A stretch of DNA of 7,083 nt from JBJEQG01 sp051881635 (GCA_051881635.1 JBJEQG010000002.1:1-7083); one strand, 5' to 3'; shown: positions 1-5,413, counted from the stretch's first letter. The notes: generated from the sequence alone by a model not told the origin. Made by a program: numbers and translations.

Positions 1-1
1 T

Positions 2-190
2 GTAAAGGAAGAGAAAAAGGTTGTCACTCTTGAAGAAGTCAGAATGGTACTGGCGGAAAAATCGAGAGCAGGATTTACCGATGAGGTCAAAGCAATCATT
101 ACAAAGCACGGTGCCGAAAAACTGTCAGACATTACTCCGACAGAATTTGAGTCAGTGCTTGCTGAGGCGGAGGTGATTGGAAGTGCCTGA
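2..190 (+). CDS. Small phage protein, C-terminal part (5' end outside window)
   Basis: An open frame enters from the left edge and stops with TGA at 188-190, giving 62 visible residues. The peptide begins VKEEKKVVTLEEVRMVLAEK and is rich in Glu, Lys and Ala, with helix-forming stretches. The pattern 'LEEVR..LAEKSRAGFTDEVK...KHGAEKLSDI' resembles small phage proteins of Bacillota that are often auto-annotated as 'rRNA biogenesis protein rrp5'. I regard that name as an annotation artefact and assign no function. The last 8 bases overlap the start of the DUF2800 gene, whose ribosome binding site lies inside this frame, so the two are probably co-transcribed and translationally coupled. No membrane segment or catalytic motif is visible. 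The reading frame is well supported by codon use and by the overlap; the family link is from memory. Confidence 0.75.
   Translation, partial: VKEEKKVVTLEEVRMVLAEKSRAGFTDEVKAIITKHGAEKLSDITPTEFESVLAEAEVIGSA
169..176 (+). promoter_or_regulatory. Ribosome binding site that fixes the DUF2800 start at 183
   Basis: GGAGGTGA at 169-176 is a full match to the 3' end of 16S rRNA. It lies 6 bases before GTG at 183 but directly abuts the in-frame TTG at 177, which leaves no usable spacing. The GTG is therefore the likely start. Confidence 0.8.
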
Positions 191-1319
191 TTTACATGCA
201 TTATTGTCTGCATCTTCCAGTCACCGATGGCTTGAATGTCCGCCATCGGCTAAATTAAATGCAAATGCGGCAGATACTACAAGCGAGTATGCACAGCAAG
301 GTACGGATGCACACAGCCTTTGCGAGTATAAGATTTTGACATCACTCGGAAAGAAAGTAAAAGACCCGACAGAAAATCTTACATATTTTGATAACGAAAT
401 GGCGGACTGCACTGACAGTTATGCAGAGTATGTTTCAGAGCAGATATCGAAAGCAAAAGAACACTGCAAAGATCCTATCGTTCTTGTGGAACAAAGGCTG
501 AATTTTTCAAAATGGGTTCCGGACGGTTTCGGAACAGGTGACTGCGTTATCGTTTCCGATGACATTCTGCAGATTATAGATTTCAAATACGGGGTTGGGG
601 TTCTGGTTAATGCGGAGAACAATCCTCAGATGATGTGCTATGCGTTGGGAGCATTGCAGCTGTTTGATGGAATTTATGATATTAAAAGAGTTTTAATGAC
701 AATTTTCCAGCCGAGAAGAGAACATATAAGTACTTTTGAAATTTCAAAGGAAGAACTGCTGGGCTGGGCAGATAATACACTGAAACCCACGGCAGAACTT
801 GCGGCAAAAGGTGAGGGAGAGTTTAAAGCCGGAGAACACTGTCAGTTCTGCAAAGTCAAAGCCACTTGCAGAAAAAGGGCTGAGTATAATCTCGAAATGG
901 CACAGTATGATTTTTCTATGCCCGACAATCTGGAAGACGACGAAATAGAGAGCATTCTTTCAAAGGCAGACGACTTTGTTTCATGGATAAGTGATGTTAA
1001 AGAATACGTTTTAAATGAGGCACTGAACGGTAAACAATGGACTGACTGGAAAGTGGTTGAAGGTCGTTCCAACCGCAGATACATCAACGAATCAGAAGTT
1101 GCCGATGCCGTAAAGAATGCGGGATTTGACCCGTATGAACATAAGGTTCTTAACATTACGGCAATGACAAAAATGCTCGGCAAGACAAAATTTGATAAAC
1201 TGCTCGGCGGTCTTATTGAGAAACCGCAGGGCAAACCGACTTTGGTACCTATGTCGGACAAGCGTCCGGCTATGAATAAGACAGCAAATGCTGCAGAAGA
1301 TTTTAAGGAGGAAATTTAA
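183..1319 (+). CDS. DUF2800 family protein, Cas4/RecB-like PD-(D/E)XK nuclease candidate
   Basis: This 378-residue phage protein belongs to the DUF2800 family, which is related to Cas4/RecB-type exonucleases and usually sits beside DUF2815. The N-terminus, MPDLHALLSASSSHRWLECP, is the family hallmark and supports GTG 183 over TTG 177. Nuclease-type residues are visible: His44 in 'GTDAH', Asp120 in 'GTGDCVIV', Asp133 and Lys135 in 'IIDFKYG', and a Cas4-like QxxxY motif at Gln149-Tyr153. Cys19 with Cys220, Cys223 and Cys229 ('EHCQFCKVKATC') gives the one-plus-three cysteine layout that binds a 4Fe-4S cluster in Cas4 and AddB. The C-terminal third (about 240-378) has no motif I recognise. The gene overlaps the preceding one by 8 bases and is followed after one base by DUF2815. 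A role in end processing or recombination during phage replication is inferred; activity is not shown by sequence alone. Confidence 0.9.
   Translation: MPDLHALLSASSSHRWLECPPSAKLNANAADTTSEYAQQGTDAHSLCEYKILTSLGKKVKDPTENLTYFDNEMADCTDSYAEYVSEQISKAKEHCKDPIVLVEQRLNFSKWVPDGFGTGDCVIVSDDILQIIDFKYGVGVLVNAENNPQMMCYALGALQLFDGIYDIKRVLMTIFQPRREHISTFEISKEELLGWADNTLKPTAELAAKGEGEFKAGEHCQFCKVKATCRKRAEYNLEMAQYDFSMPDNLEDDEIESILSKADDFVSWISDVKEYVLNEALNGKQWTDWKVVEGRSNRRYINESEVADAVKNAGFDPYEHKVLNITAMTKMLGKTKFDKLLGGLIEKPQGKPTLVPMSDKRPAMNKTANAAEDFKEEI
1305..1311 (+). promoter_or_regulatory. Ribosome binding site that fixes the DUF2815 start at 1321
   Basis: AAGGAGG at 1305-1311 ends 9 bases before ATG 1321. The frame is also open from an upstream TTG at 1288, but that codon lies before this site and has no comparable one of its own. 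Confidence 0.8.
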
Positions 1320-1320
1320 A

Positions 1321-1881
1321 ATGGCAAAATTCAAAAATCCTACAAAGGTAATTACAGGAGTAAACACAAGATGGAGCTATGCAAATGTGCATCAGCCTAA
1401 AAGCATCAATGGTGGCAAACCAAAGTACAGCGTAAGCCTTATCATTCCGAAATCTGATACCGTTACGGTAAACAAGGTCAATGCGGCAATTCAGGCGGCT
1501 TATGAAGAAGGCGAAGGTAAACTCAAAGGTAATGGTAAATCCGTACCTCCTCTTTCCGCTATCAAGACACCTCTCCGTGACGGTGACCTTGAAAGACCCG
1601 ATGATGAGGCATACAAAAACTCGTATTTTATCAATGCCAACTCTTCAACTGCTCCGGGTATTGTAGATGCAGACAGACAGCCGATTATTGACACTTCGGA
1701 AGTATACAGCGGTGTGTATGGCAGAGCGTCTGTTAATTTTTACGCTTTTAATTCCAACGGCAATAAGGGTATTGCCTGCGGTCTGAATAATCTTCAGAAG
1801 ATTAAAGACGGAGAACCGCTCGGTGGTAAGAGCCGTGCAGAGGACGATTTTGCAGACGAAGATGACGATTTTCTTTCATAA
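1321..1881 (+). CDS. DUF2815 family protein, probable phage single-stranded-DNA-binding protein
   Basis: The product has 186 residues and begins MAKFKNPTKVITGVNTRWSY. It matches the DUF2815 family: 'RWSYANVHQPK' near the start, 'PLRDGD' at about 84-89, and the C-terminal 'SGVYGRASVNFYAFNSNGNK' block (130-149) followed by 'GIACGLNNLQKIKDGEPLGG'. The family is thought to have an OB-like fold and to act like T7 gp2.5 or SSB. In keeping with this, the last 14 residues are strongly acidic (AEDDFADEDDDFLS) and end near a Phe, as in SSB tails that recruit partner enzymes. The start lies 9 bases after AAGGAGG and one base after the DUF2800 stop, so the two form an operon. The DNA polymerase that such a protein would serve is the next large gene. 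DNA binding is inferred from family and tail. Confidence 0.9.
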   Translation: MAKFKNPTKVITGVNTRWSYANVHQPKSINGGKPKYSVSLIIPKSDTVTVNKVNAAIQAAYEEGEGKLKGNGKSVPPLSAIKTPLRDGDLERPDDEAYKNSYFINANSSTAPGIVDADRQPIIDTSEVYSGVYGRASVNFYAFNSNGNKGIACGLNNLQKIKDGEPLGGKSRAEDDFADEDDDFLS

Positions 1882-1944
1882 TTTAAATCGTGATTTATGC
1901 AGTTTTCAATTTATAAATCCGTGAAAGACAATTTGTGACTATTT

Positions 1945-1973
1945 CAAGGGAGTAACGAAACGTGACACCCTTG
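1945..1973 (+). repeat. 29-base imperfect palindrome (operator or RNA hairpin)
   Basis: The outer arms CAAGGG (1945-1950) and CCCTTG (1968-1973) are exact reverse complements. Inside them GT (1952-1953) pairs with AC (1965-1966), and ACG (1955-1957) with CGT (1961-1963), around a 3-base AAA centre. That gives 11 pairs with two 1x1 mismatches (1951/1967 and 1954/1964). As DNA it could be a repressor or Cro-type operator. As RNA it would bury the AAGGGAG ribosome binding site and the GTG of the small ORF at 1962. Confidence 0.6.
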
Positions 1974-2087
1974 CTAATGGATAAACAGAAGAAACAAAGA
2001 AACTGTACAGGCAGTGTGGGATTGTTCCCATACTGCCTGTATCAGCAGAAAGGCAGAAAATATGGAAAAAATCTCAATAGACATTGA
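1962..2087 (+). CDS. Possible 41-codon ORF overlapping the polymerase start (leader peptide candidate)
   Basis: GTG at 1962 lies 9 bases after AAGGGAG (1946-1952) and opens a 41-residue frame beginning MTPLLMDKQKKQRNCTGSVG. It ends with TGA at 2085-2087, 26 bases inside the polymerase gene in another frame. The product is basic (Lys/Arg-rich) with two Cys and no recognised domain. The frame runs through the whole 2005-2042 hairpin, so its translation would open that hairpin just before the polymerase ribosome binding site. An ATG at 1977 is a second possible start but has no well-spaced binding site. I do not recognise a family. It could be a chance frame: it is short, and its ribosome binding site lies in a palindrome that may have another purpose. 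Confidence 0.3.
   Translation: MTPLLMDKQKKQRNCTGSVGLFPYCLYQQKGRKYGKNLNRH
2005..2042 (+). promoter_or_regulatory. Stable hairpin 20 bases before the polymerase start
   Basis: The left arm 2007-2020 (ACAGGCAGTGTGGG) pairs with 2027-2040 (CCCATACTGCCTGT) across a 6-base loop, ATTGTT. The 14 pairs include one G-T wobble; a T-A pair (2006/2041) and a further G-T wobble (2005/2042) extend the stem. No T-run follows on the + strand, so it is not a classic terminator for the upstream operon. The right arm holds CTGCCT (2033-2038), which can instead pair with AGGCAG (2051-2056) over the polymerase ribosome binding site. Confidence 0.75.
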
Positions 2088-4044
2088 AACATTCAGCGAT
2101 GTTGATTTGACGAAAAGCGGTGTTTATCGTTATGCTGAAAGTCCCGATTTTGAAATTTTGTTATTTGGCTATTCTGTAGACGGCGGAGAAGTAAAAGTAA
2201 TAGATATTGCACAAGGTGAGGTTATCCCTGACGAGATATTAAAAGCACTTACTGATGAAACAGTTACAAAGTGGGCATTTAATGCTCAGTTTGAAAGAGT
2301 CTGTCTGTCGGCATATCTCCGCAGAAACTATCCGCAGTATTTTTCGTCTTACAGCATTCCGGAAGATTCTGTTGGAGCATATCTCAATCCGAGAGGCTGG
2401 AAATGCTCGATGGTGTGGTCGGCATATATGGGACTGCCGTTGTCCCTTAAAGCTGTCGGAGAAGTTCTGAAACTCTCTGAACAGAAAATGGACGAAGGCA
2501 AGGCTCTTATAAAATATTTTTCCGTTCCGTGCAAGCCAACCAAAGTGAATGGTGGCAGAACGAGAAATCTTCCCGGACACGATATGGAAAAGTGGAATAT
2601 TTTCAAGGACTATAACAAACGGGATGTTGAAGTGGAAATGAACATACAGAAGAAACTGTGTAAGTTTCCTGTTCCCGATTCCGTATGGGAAGAATACTGG
2701 CTTGACCAGGAGATAAACGACCGTGGCATTGCTCTTGATATGGACTTGGTGACAAATGCAATCAGAATTGACGGCATTACAAAGGAAAAGCTGACTTCAT
2801 CAATGAAAGAAATAACAGCACTTGAAAATCCTAATTCCGTGATACAAATGAAACAGTGGCTTGCGGATAACGGACTTGAAGTGGATTCTCTCGGCAAAAA
2901 GGAAGTAAGCGAACTTTTAAAAACCGCCCCGCCGAAACTCGCAGAAGTACTGGAACTTCGTCAGCAACTTGCAAAATCCTCTGTAAAGAAGTATCAGGCA
3001 ATGCAAAATGCAGTGTGTGCAGATAACCGTGCAAGGGGTATGTTTCAGTTTTATGGTGCTAACCGCTCAGGGCGATGGACCGGCAAAAAAATACAATTTC
3101 AAAATCTTCCTAAAAACTATATGACCGACCTTGAGGAAGTCCGTAATCTTGTCAAAGACGGTAACTTTGATGCACTCTCACTTTTATATGATAATATTCC
3201 GGAAGTTTTATCTGAACTCATAAGAACAGTTTTCGTGCCTAAAAAAGGATATAAATTTGTAGTTTCCGATTTTTCTGCAATCGAGGCTCGTGTTATTGCT
3301 CATCTTGCGGGAGAAAAATGGAGAGCGGAGGTTTTTAAAAATGGTGGTGACATTTATTGTGCATCGGCAAGTCAGATGTTTAAAGTACCCGTTGAAAAGC
3401 ACGGCATTAACAGTCATCTCCGCCAAAAAGGAAAAATTGCAGAACTGGCTCTCGGTTACGGAGGTTCGGTAGGTGCTTTGAAATCTATGGGAGCCTTGGA
3501 AATGGGATTGTCAGAAGAAGAATTACAGCCGCTTGTGGACAGTTGGAGAACGGCAAATCCTCATATAGTGAGGTTTTGGTGGGAGGTAGACAATGCAGTA
3601 AAAACAGCAATTAAAGAGAGAACAACCACGAAAACACACGGAATTACATTTATATATCAGAGTGGTATGCTCTTTATTCAGTTGCCGAGTGGCAGACGGC
3701 TTTGCTATGTAAGACCGAGAATCGGAGAAAATAAATTCGGTGGTGAGTCCGTTACTTATGAAGGTATCGGAAGTACAAAGAAATGGGAGCGAATTGAAAG
3801 CTATGGTCCTAAGTTCGTGGAAAATATTGTTCAGGCAGTAAGCCGTGACATTCTATGCTATGCAATGAGGACTTTGTCACATTGTTTTATTGTAGGTCAT
3901 GTGCATGATGAACTCATTATTGAGTGCAGTCAAAATGTATCGTTACAAACTATATGCGAACAGATGGGAAGAACACCGCCCTGGATTCCCGGACTGCAGC
4001 TTCGTGCAGACGGGTTTGAAACGATGTTCTACAAAAAAGATTAA
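2062..4044 (+). CDS. Phage DNA polymerase, family A, with 3'-5' proofreading exonuclease
   Basis: The 660-residue product starts MEKISIDIETFSDVDLTKSG at ATG 2062, with a weak AAAGG site 8 bases upstream. The frame is open from GTG 2014, but that start lies inside the hairpin and the family begins at the exonuclease motif. Exonuclease motifs: Asp7 and Glu9 in 'SIDIET', 'FNAQFE' (73-78), and 'YNKRD' (Tyr184, Asp188). The fingers/thumb signature 'SGRWTGKKIQFQNLPK' is near 336-351. Polymerase motif A is 'VVSDFSAIEAR' (Asp403, Glu408), motif B is 'RQKGKIAELALGYGG' (Arg454, Lys458, Tyr466), and motif C is 'VHDEL' (His615, Asp616, Glu617). All expected catalytic residues are present, and there is no 5'-nuclease domain, as is common in phage enzymes. 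It would copy the phage genome in the cytoplasm, probably with the neighbouring DUF2815 protein and primase. Confidence 0.95.
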   Translation: MEKISIDIETFSDVDLTKSGVYRYAESPDFEILLFGYSVDGGEVKVIDIAQGEVIPDEILKALTDETVTKWAFNAQFERVCLSAYLRRNYPQYFSSYSIPEDSVGAYLNPRGWKCSMVWSAYMGLPLSLKAVGEVLKLSEQKMDEGKALIKYFSVPCKPTKVNGGRTRNLPGHDMEKWNIFKDYNKRDVEVEMNIQKKLCKFPVPDSVWEEYWLDQEINDRGIALDMDLVTNAIRIDGITKEKLTSSMKEITALENPNSVIQMKQWLADNGLEVDSLGKKEVSELLKTAPPKLAEVLELRQQLAKSSVKKYQAMQNAVCADNRARGMFQFYGANRSGRWTGKKIQFQNLPKNYMTDLEEVRNLVKDGNFDALSLLYDNIPEVLSELIRTVFVPKKGYKFVVSDFSAIEARVIAHLAGEKWRAEVFKNGGDIYCASASQMFKVPVEKHGINSHLRQKGKIAELALGYGGSVGALKSMGALEMGLSEEELQPLVDSWRTANPHIVRFWWEVDNAVKTAIKERTTTKTHGITFIYQSGMLFIQLPSGRRLCYVRPRIGENKFGGESVTYEGIGSTKKWERIESYGPKFVENIVQAVSRDILCYAMRTLSHCFIVGHVHDELIIECSQNVSLQTICEQMGRTPPWIPGLQLRADGFETMFYKKD

Positions 4045-4060
4045 ATATCAGTTCTTAAAG

Positions 4061-4110
4061 TCAGGGTATCTGTCCTTTAACTCACAGAAGGCAGATATCC
4101 TGATATTTTT
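4061..4110 (+). terminator. Probable Rho-independent terminator after the DNA polymerase gene
   Basis: Left arm 4061-4077 pairs with 4088-4103 in 16 base pairs, with one bulged T (4073), one G-T wobble (4066/4098) and a 10-base loop. TATTTTT (4104-4110) follows the stem directly. The position, 16 bases after the polymerase stop, fits the end of the first operon. AAATATCA (4043-4050, overlapping the stop codon) is an exact complement of TGATATTT (4101-4108) and would cover part of the T-run if paired. Confidence 0.65.
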
Positions 4111-4144
4111 GGACAGGTACTTCGGATTTGTCTGTTTTCTTTTG

Positions 4145-4158
4145 CCTATAGCCATAGG
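4145..4158 (+). promoter_or_regulatory. Small hairpin over the ribosome binding site of the four-codon ORF
   Basis: CCTAT (4145-4149) pairs exactly with ATAGG (4154-4158) around the 4-base loop AGCC. It covers the first half of the AGGAGG site at 4156-4161. Competing pairings also exist: AGGCA (4159-4163) complements TGCCT at both 4143-4147 and 4171-4175, and the latter includes part of the ATG at 4170. Confidence 0.4.
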
Positions 4159-4169
4159 AGGCAGGATAA

Positions 4170-4184
4170 ATGCCTTACTTTTAA
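4170..4184 (+). CDS. Possible four-codon upstream ORF (MPYF) before the antirepressor gene
   Basis: AGGAGG at 4156-4161 lies 8 bases before ATG 4170, ideal spacing, yet the frame reads only Met-Pro-Tyr-Phe before TAA at 4182-4184. The antirepressor has its own site, GGAGG at 4191-4195, 9 bases before ATG 4204. A strong start signal serving a four-residue frame suggests either a regulatory leader ORF or the remnant of a gene start. It is too short for coding evidence; the case rests on the ribosome binding site alone. Confidence 0.35.
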   Translation: MPYF

Positions 4185-4203
4185 GAAATCGGAGGTAATT
4201 CGT

Positions 4204-4989
4204 ATGTATGAATTACAAACATTCAACAATGCAGAGCTTGGCTCTGTAAGAACGGTCACTATCAACGGCGAGCCTTATTTCGTAGGTAAGGATGTGGCGG
4301 CAGCTTTAGGCTACAGTAACCCCAGAGATGCTATTGCAAAGCATGTTGATGACGAGGATAAGGGAGTAGCAAAATGCGACACCCTTGGCGGCATTCAGGA
4401 TTTTATTGTTATCAACGAAAGCGGTCTTTATAGCCTTATCATTTCAAGCAAACTGCCGGGTGCAAAGAAGTTCAAACATTGGGTGACATCTGAGATACTT
4501 CCTGCTATTCGCAGACATGGTATGTATGTTACTGATGACCTTATTGCCAACCCCGATCTTGCCATTGCAGCATTTACGGCTTTGAAAGAAGAGCGTGAAA
4601 GAACCAAAGTACTCACAGCTACAGTAGCGGTACAGAATCAGCAGATAGCCGAGATGAAACCTAAGGTGTCATATTATGATATTGTCTTGCAGTGCAGAGA
4701 TGTGCTGCCTATAAGTGTTATTGCAAAGGACTACGGTTGGAGTGCCAATAAGATGAATAAGTATCTTCATGACAAAGGTGTGCAGTTTAAACAAGGTAAC
4801 AAGATATGGCTCCTTTATCAGAAGTATTCCGACAAAGGATACACCTCTACCAAAACTCATGTTTATTATGACCCCTGTGGTGAACAGCATACAGCAGTCC
4901 ACACATACTGGACTCAGCAAGGTCGCTTGTTCATTTACAGCCTTATGAAATCAGACGGTAACCTTCCTCTGATAGAACAGGAGGACTAA
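4204..4989 (+). CDS. Phage antirepressor, BRO-N plus KilAC domains
   Basis: The product has 261 residues. Residues 1-108 are a BRO-N (Bro/ALI) domain: 'GEPYFVGKDVAAALGYSNPR' at 22-41, 'INESGLYSLIISSKLPGAKK' at 70-89 and 'FKHWVTSEILPAIRRHGMY' at 90-108. A helical, probably coiled linker (about 125-152, Glu/Lys/Gln-rich) leads to a KilAC domain at about 153-250, with 'VSYYDIVLQCRD', 'ISVIAKDYGWSANKMNKYLH' and 'WTQQGRLFIYSLM'. Proteins with this layout act as antirepressors or DNA-binding regulators in phages. The start is set by GGAGG 9 bases upstream. The next gene begins 4 bases after its stop, so it opens an operon with the DUF4406-like and primase genes. This is unusual in being separated from any visible repressor. 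Which repressor or operator it affects cannot be told from the window. Confidence 0.92.
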   Translation: MYELQTFNNAELGSVRTVTINGEPYFVGKDVAAALGYSNPRDAIAKHVDDEDKGVAKCDTLGGIQDFIVINESGLYSLIISSKLPGAKKFKHWVTSEILPAIRRHGMYVTDDLIANPDLAIAAFTALKEERERTKVLTATVAVQNQQIAEMKPKVSYYDIVLQCRDVLPISVIAKDYGWSANKMNKYLHDKGVQFKQGNKIWLLYQKYSDKGYTSTKTHVYYDPCGEQHTAVHTYWTQQGRLFIYSLMKSDGNLPLIEQED

Positions 4990-4993
4990 GCGT

Positions 4994-5413
4994 ATGGATA
5001 AATTCAACAGCGAGGGATATTCAGATCTTACTACATATTATGCATTATCAAAAATTGAAAAGGAAGAAAAGGCGGCTCGCAAAGCAGCCAACTTCCGACC
5101 GCTTGTGTATATTTGCAGTCCGTACAATGGTGATATTGAGGGTAACACCAAAAAAGCAAAGGAGTATTCAAGATTTGCAGTTGACCATGGTGCTATACCA
5201 CTTGCTCCACATTTGCTTTTGCCACAGTTTATGTCTGAACATACGGAGAGAGAACTGGCTATGTTTATGAATATGGTGTTTCTTGGCAGATGCGAACAGA
5301 TATGGGTGTTTGGTAATAAAATCTCAAACGGAATGGCAGCCGAAATTAAAAAAGCAAAACAAAAGAATATAAAAATTCGTTATTTCACCGATGATTTGAA
5401 GGAGAAAGCATAA
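4994..5413 (+). CDS. DUF4406-like protein, nucleoside 2-deoxyribosyltransferase-like fold
   Basis: The product has 139 residues, and ATG 4994 lies 9 bases after AGGAGG (4979-4984). The N-terminal 35 residues are charged and look variable; the core starts at 'PLVYICSPYNGDIEGNTKKA' (36-55). Other family signatures are 'AIPLAPHLLLPQFM' (67-80), 'CEQIWVFGNKISNGMAAEI' (100-118) and 'KNIKIRYF' (124-131). This matches the small phage family annotated DUF4406 (now split among newer DUF names), related to nucleoside 2-deoxyribosyltransferases. There the SPY region and the acidic residue of 'SxGMxxEI' (Glu117 here) line the active site. By analogy it may cleave or exchange the base of a deoxynucleoside or nucleotide, but the substrate is unknown. 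The gene is 4 bases after the antirepressor stop, and its TAA overlaps the next ATG by one base. Enzyme function is inferred. Confidence 0.85.
   Translation: MDKFNSEGYSDLTTYYALSKIEKEEKAARKAANFRPLVYICSPYNGDIEGNTKKAKEYSRFAVDHGAIPLAPHLLLPQFMSEHTERELAMFMNMVFLGRCEQIWVFGNKISNGMAAEIKKAKQKNIKIRYFTDDLKEKA

Larger units (their letters stand above)
1882..2061 (+). other. 180-base gap before the DNA polymerase gene, rich in dyad symmetry
   Basis: This is the longer of the two gaps in an otherwise tightly packed block. In order it holds a 6-bp palindrome with a 2-base centre (TAAATCGTGATTTA, 1884-1897), a 29-base imperfect palindrome (1945-1973), a possible small ORF starting at 1962, a 15- to 16-bp hairpin (2005-2042), and the polymerase ribosome binding site. 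I found no convincing sigma-70 type -35/-10 pair. From memory, published candidate structured-RNA motifs are named after DUF2800 and DUF2815; whether this gap matches either needs a covariance-model search. Confidence 0.6.
4045..4203 (+). other. 159-base structured gap between polymerase and antirepressor genes
   Basis: This gap contains a likely intrinsic terminator (4061-4110), a segment that can pair with the terminator's left arm instead (4111-4122), a small hairpin with tetraloop AGCC (4145-4158), and a four-codon ORF (4170-4184) with its own strong ribosome binding site. I found no persuasive promoter, although the downstream operon would need one if the terminator is efficient. Confidence 0.55.

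Noticed and set aside
842..1261. A 139-codon open frame on the minus strand
   Set aside because: It lies entirely inside the DUF2800 gene, has no recognisable domain, and its Ser/Leu-rich composition is typical of an antisense shadow.
1288..1320. An 11-residue extension of the DUF2815 protein from TTG 1288
   Set aside because: It lies upstream of the AAGGAGG site at 1305-1311 and overlaps the end of DUF2800. ATG 1321 has ideal spacing and gives the family N-terminus.
2005..2042. The strong hairpin as a + strand terminator for the DUF2800/DUF2815 operon
   Set aside because: No T-run follows on the + strand. The minus strand does have a T-rich tract beyond it, but no minus-strand gene is present to terminate.
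2014..2061. A 16-residue N-terminal extension of the DNA polymerase from GTG 2014
   Set aside because: This GTG lies inside the left arm of the hairpin and lacks a ribosome binding site. The family N-terminus starts at the exonuclease motif directly after ATG 2062.
4109..4152. A promoter for the antirepressor operon using TTGGAC (4109-4114) and TATAGC (4147-4152)
   Set aside because: The spacing is about 32 bases instead of about 17, and neither box pairs with a better partner at the right distance.
2009..4164. Recurrence of AGGCAG in both gaps (2009, 2051, 4089, 4159) as a shared binding site
   Set aside because: The same hexamer also occurs inside coding regions (for example near 3833, 6075 and 6970), so recurrence alone is not significant; only its pairing role in each gap is reported.
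3899..4198. A 99-codon + strand frame overlapping the polymerase end and the whole second gap
   Set aside because: It starts inside the polymerase motif C region in another frame, has no ribosome binding site, and runs through the terminator and hairpins. The predicted peptide shows no family signature.
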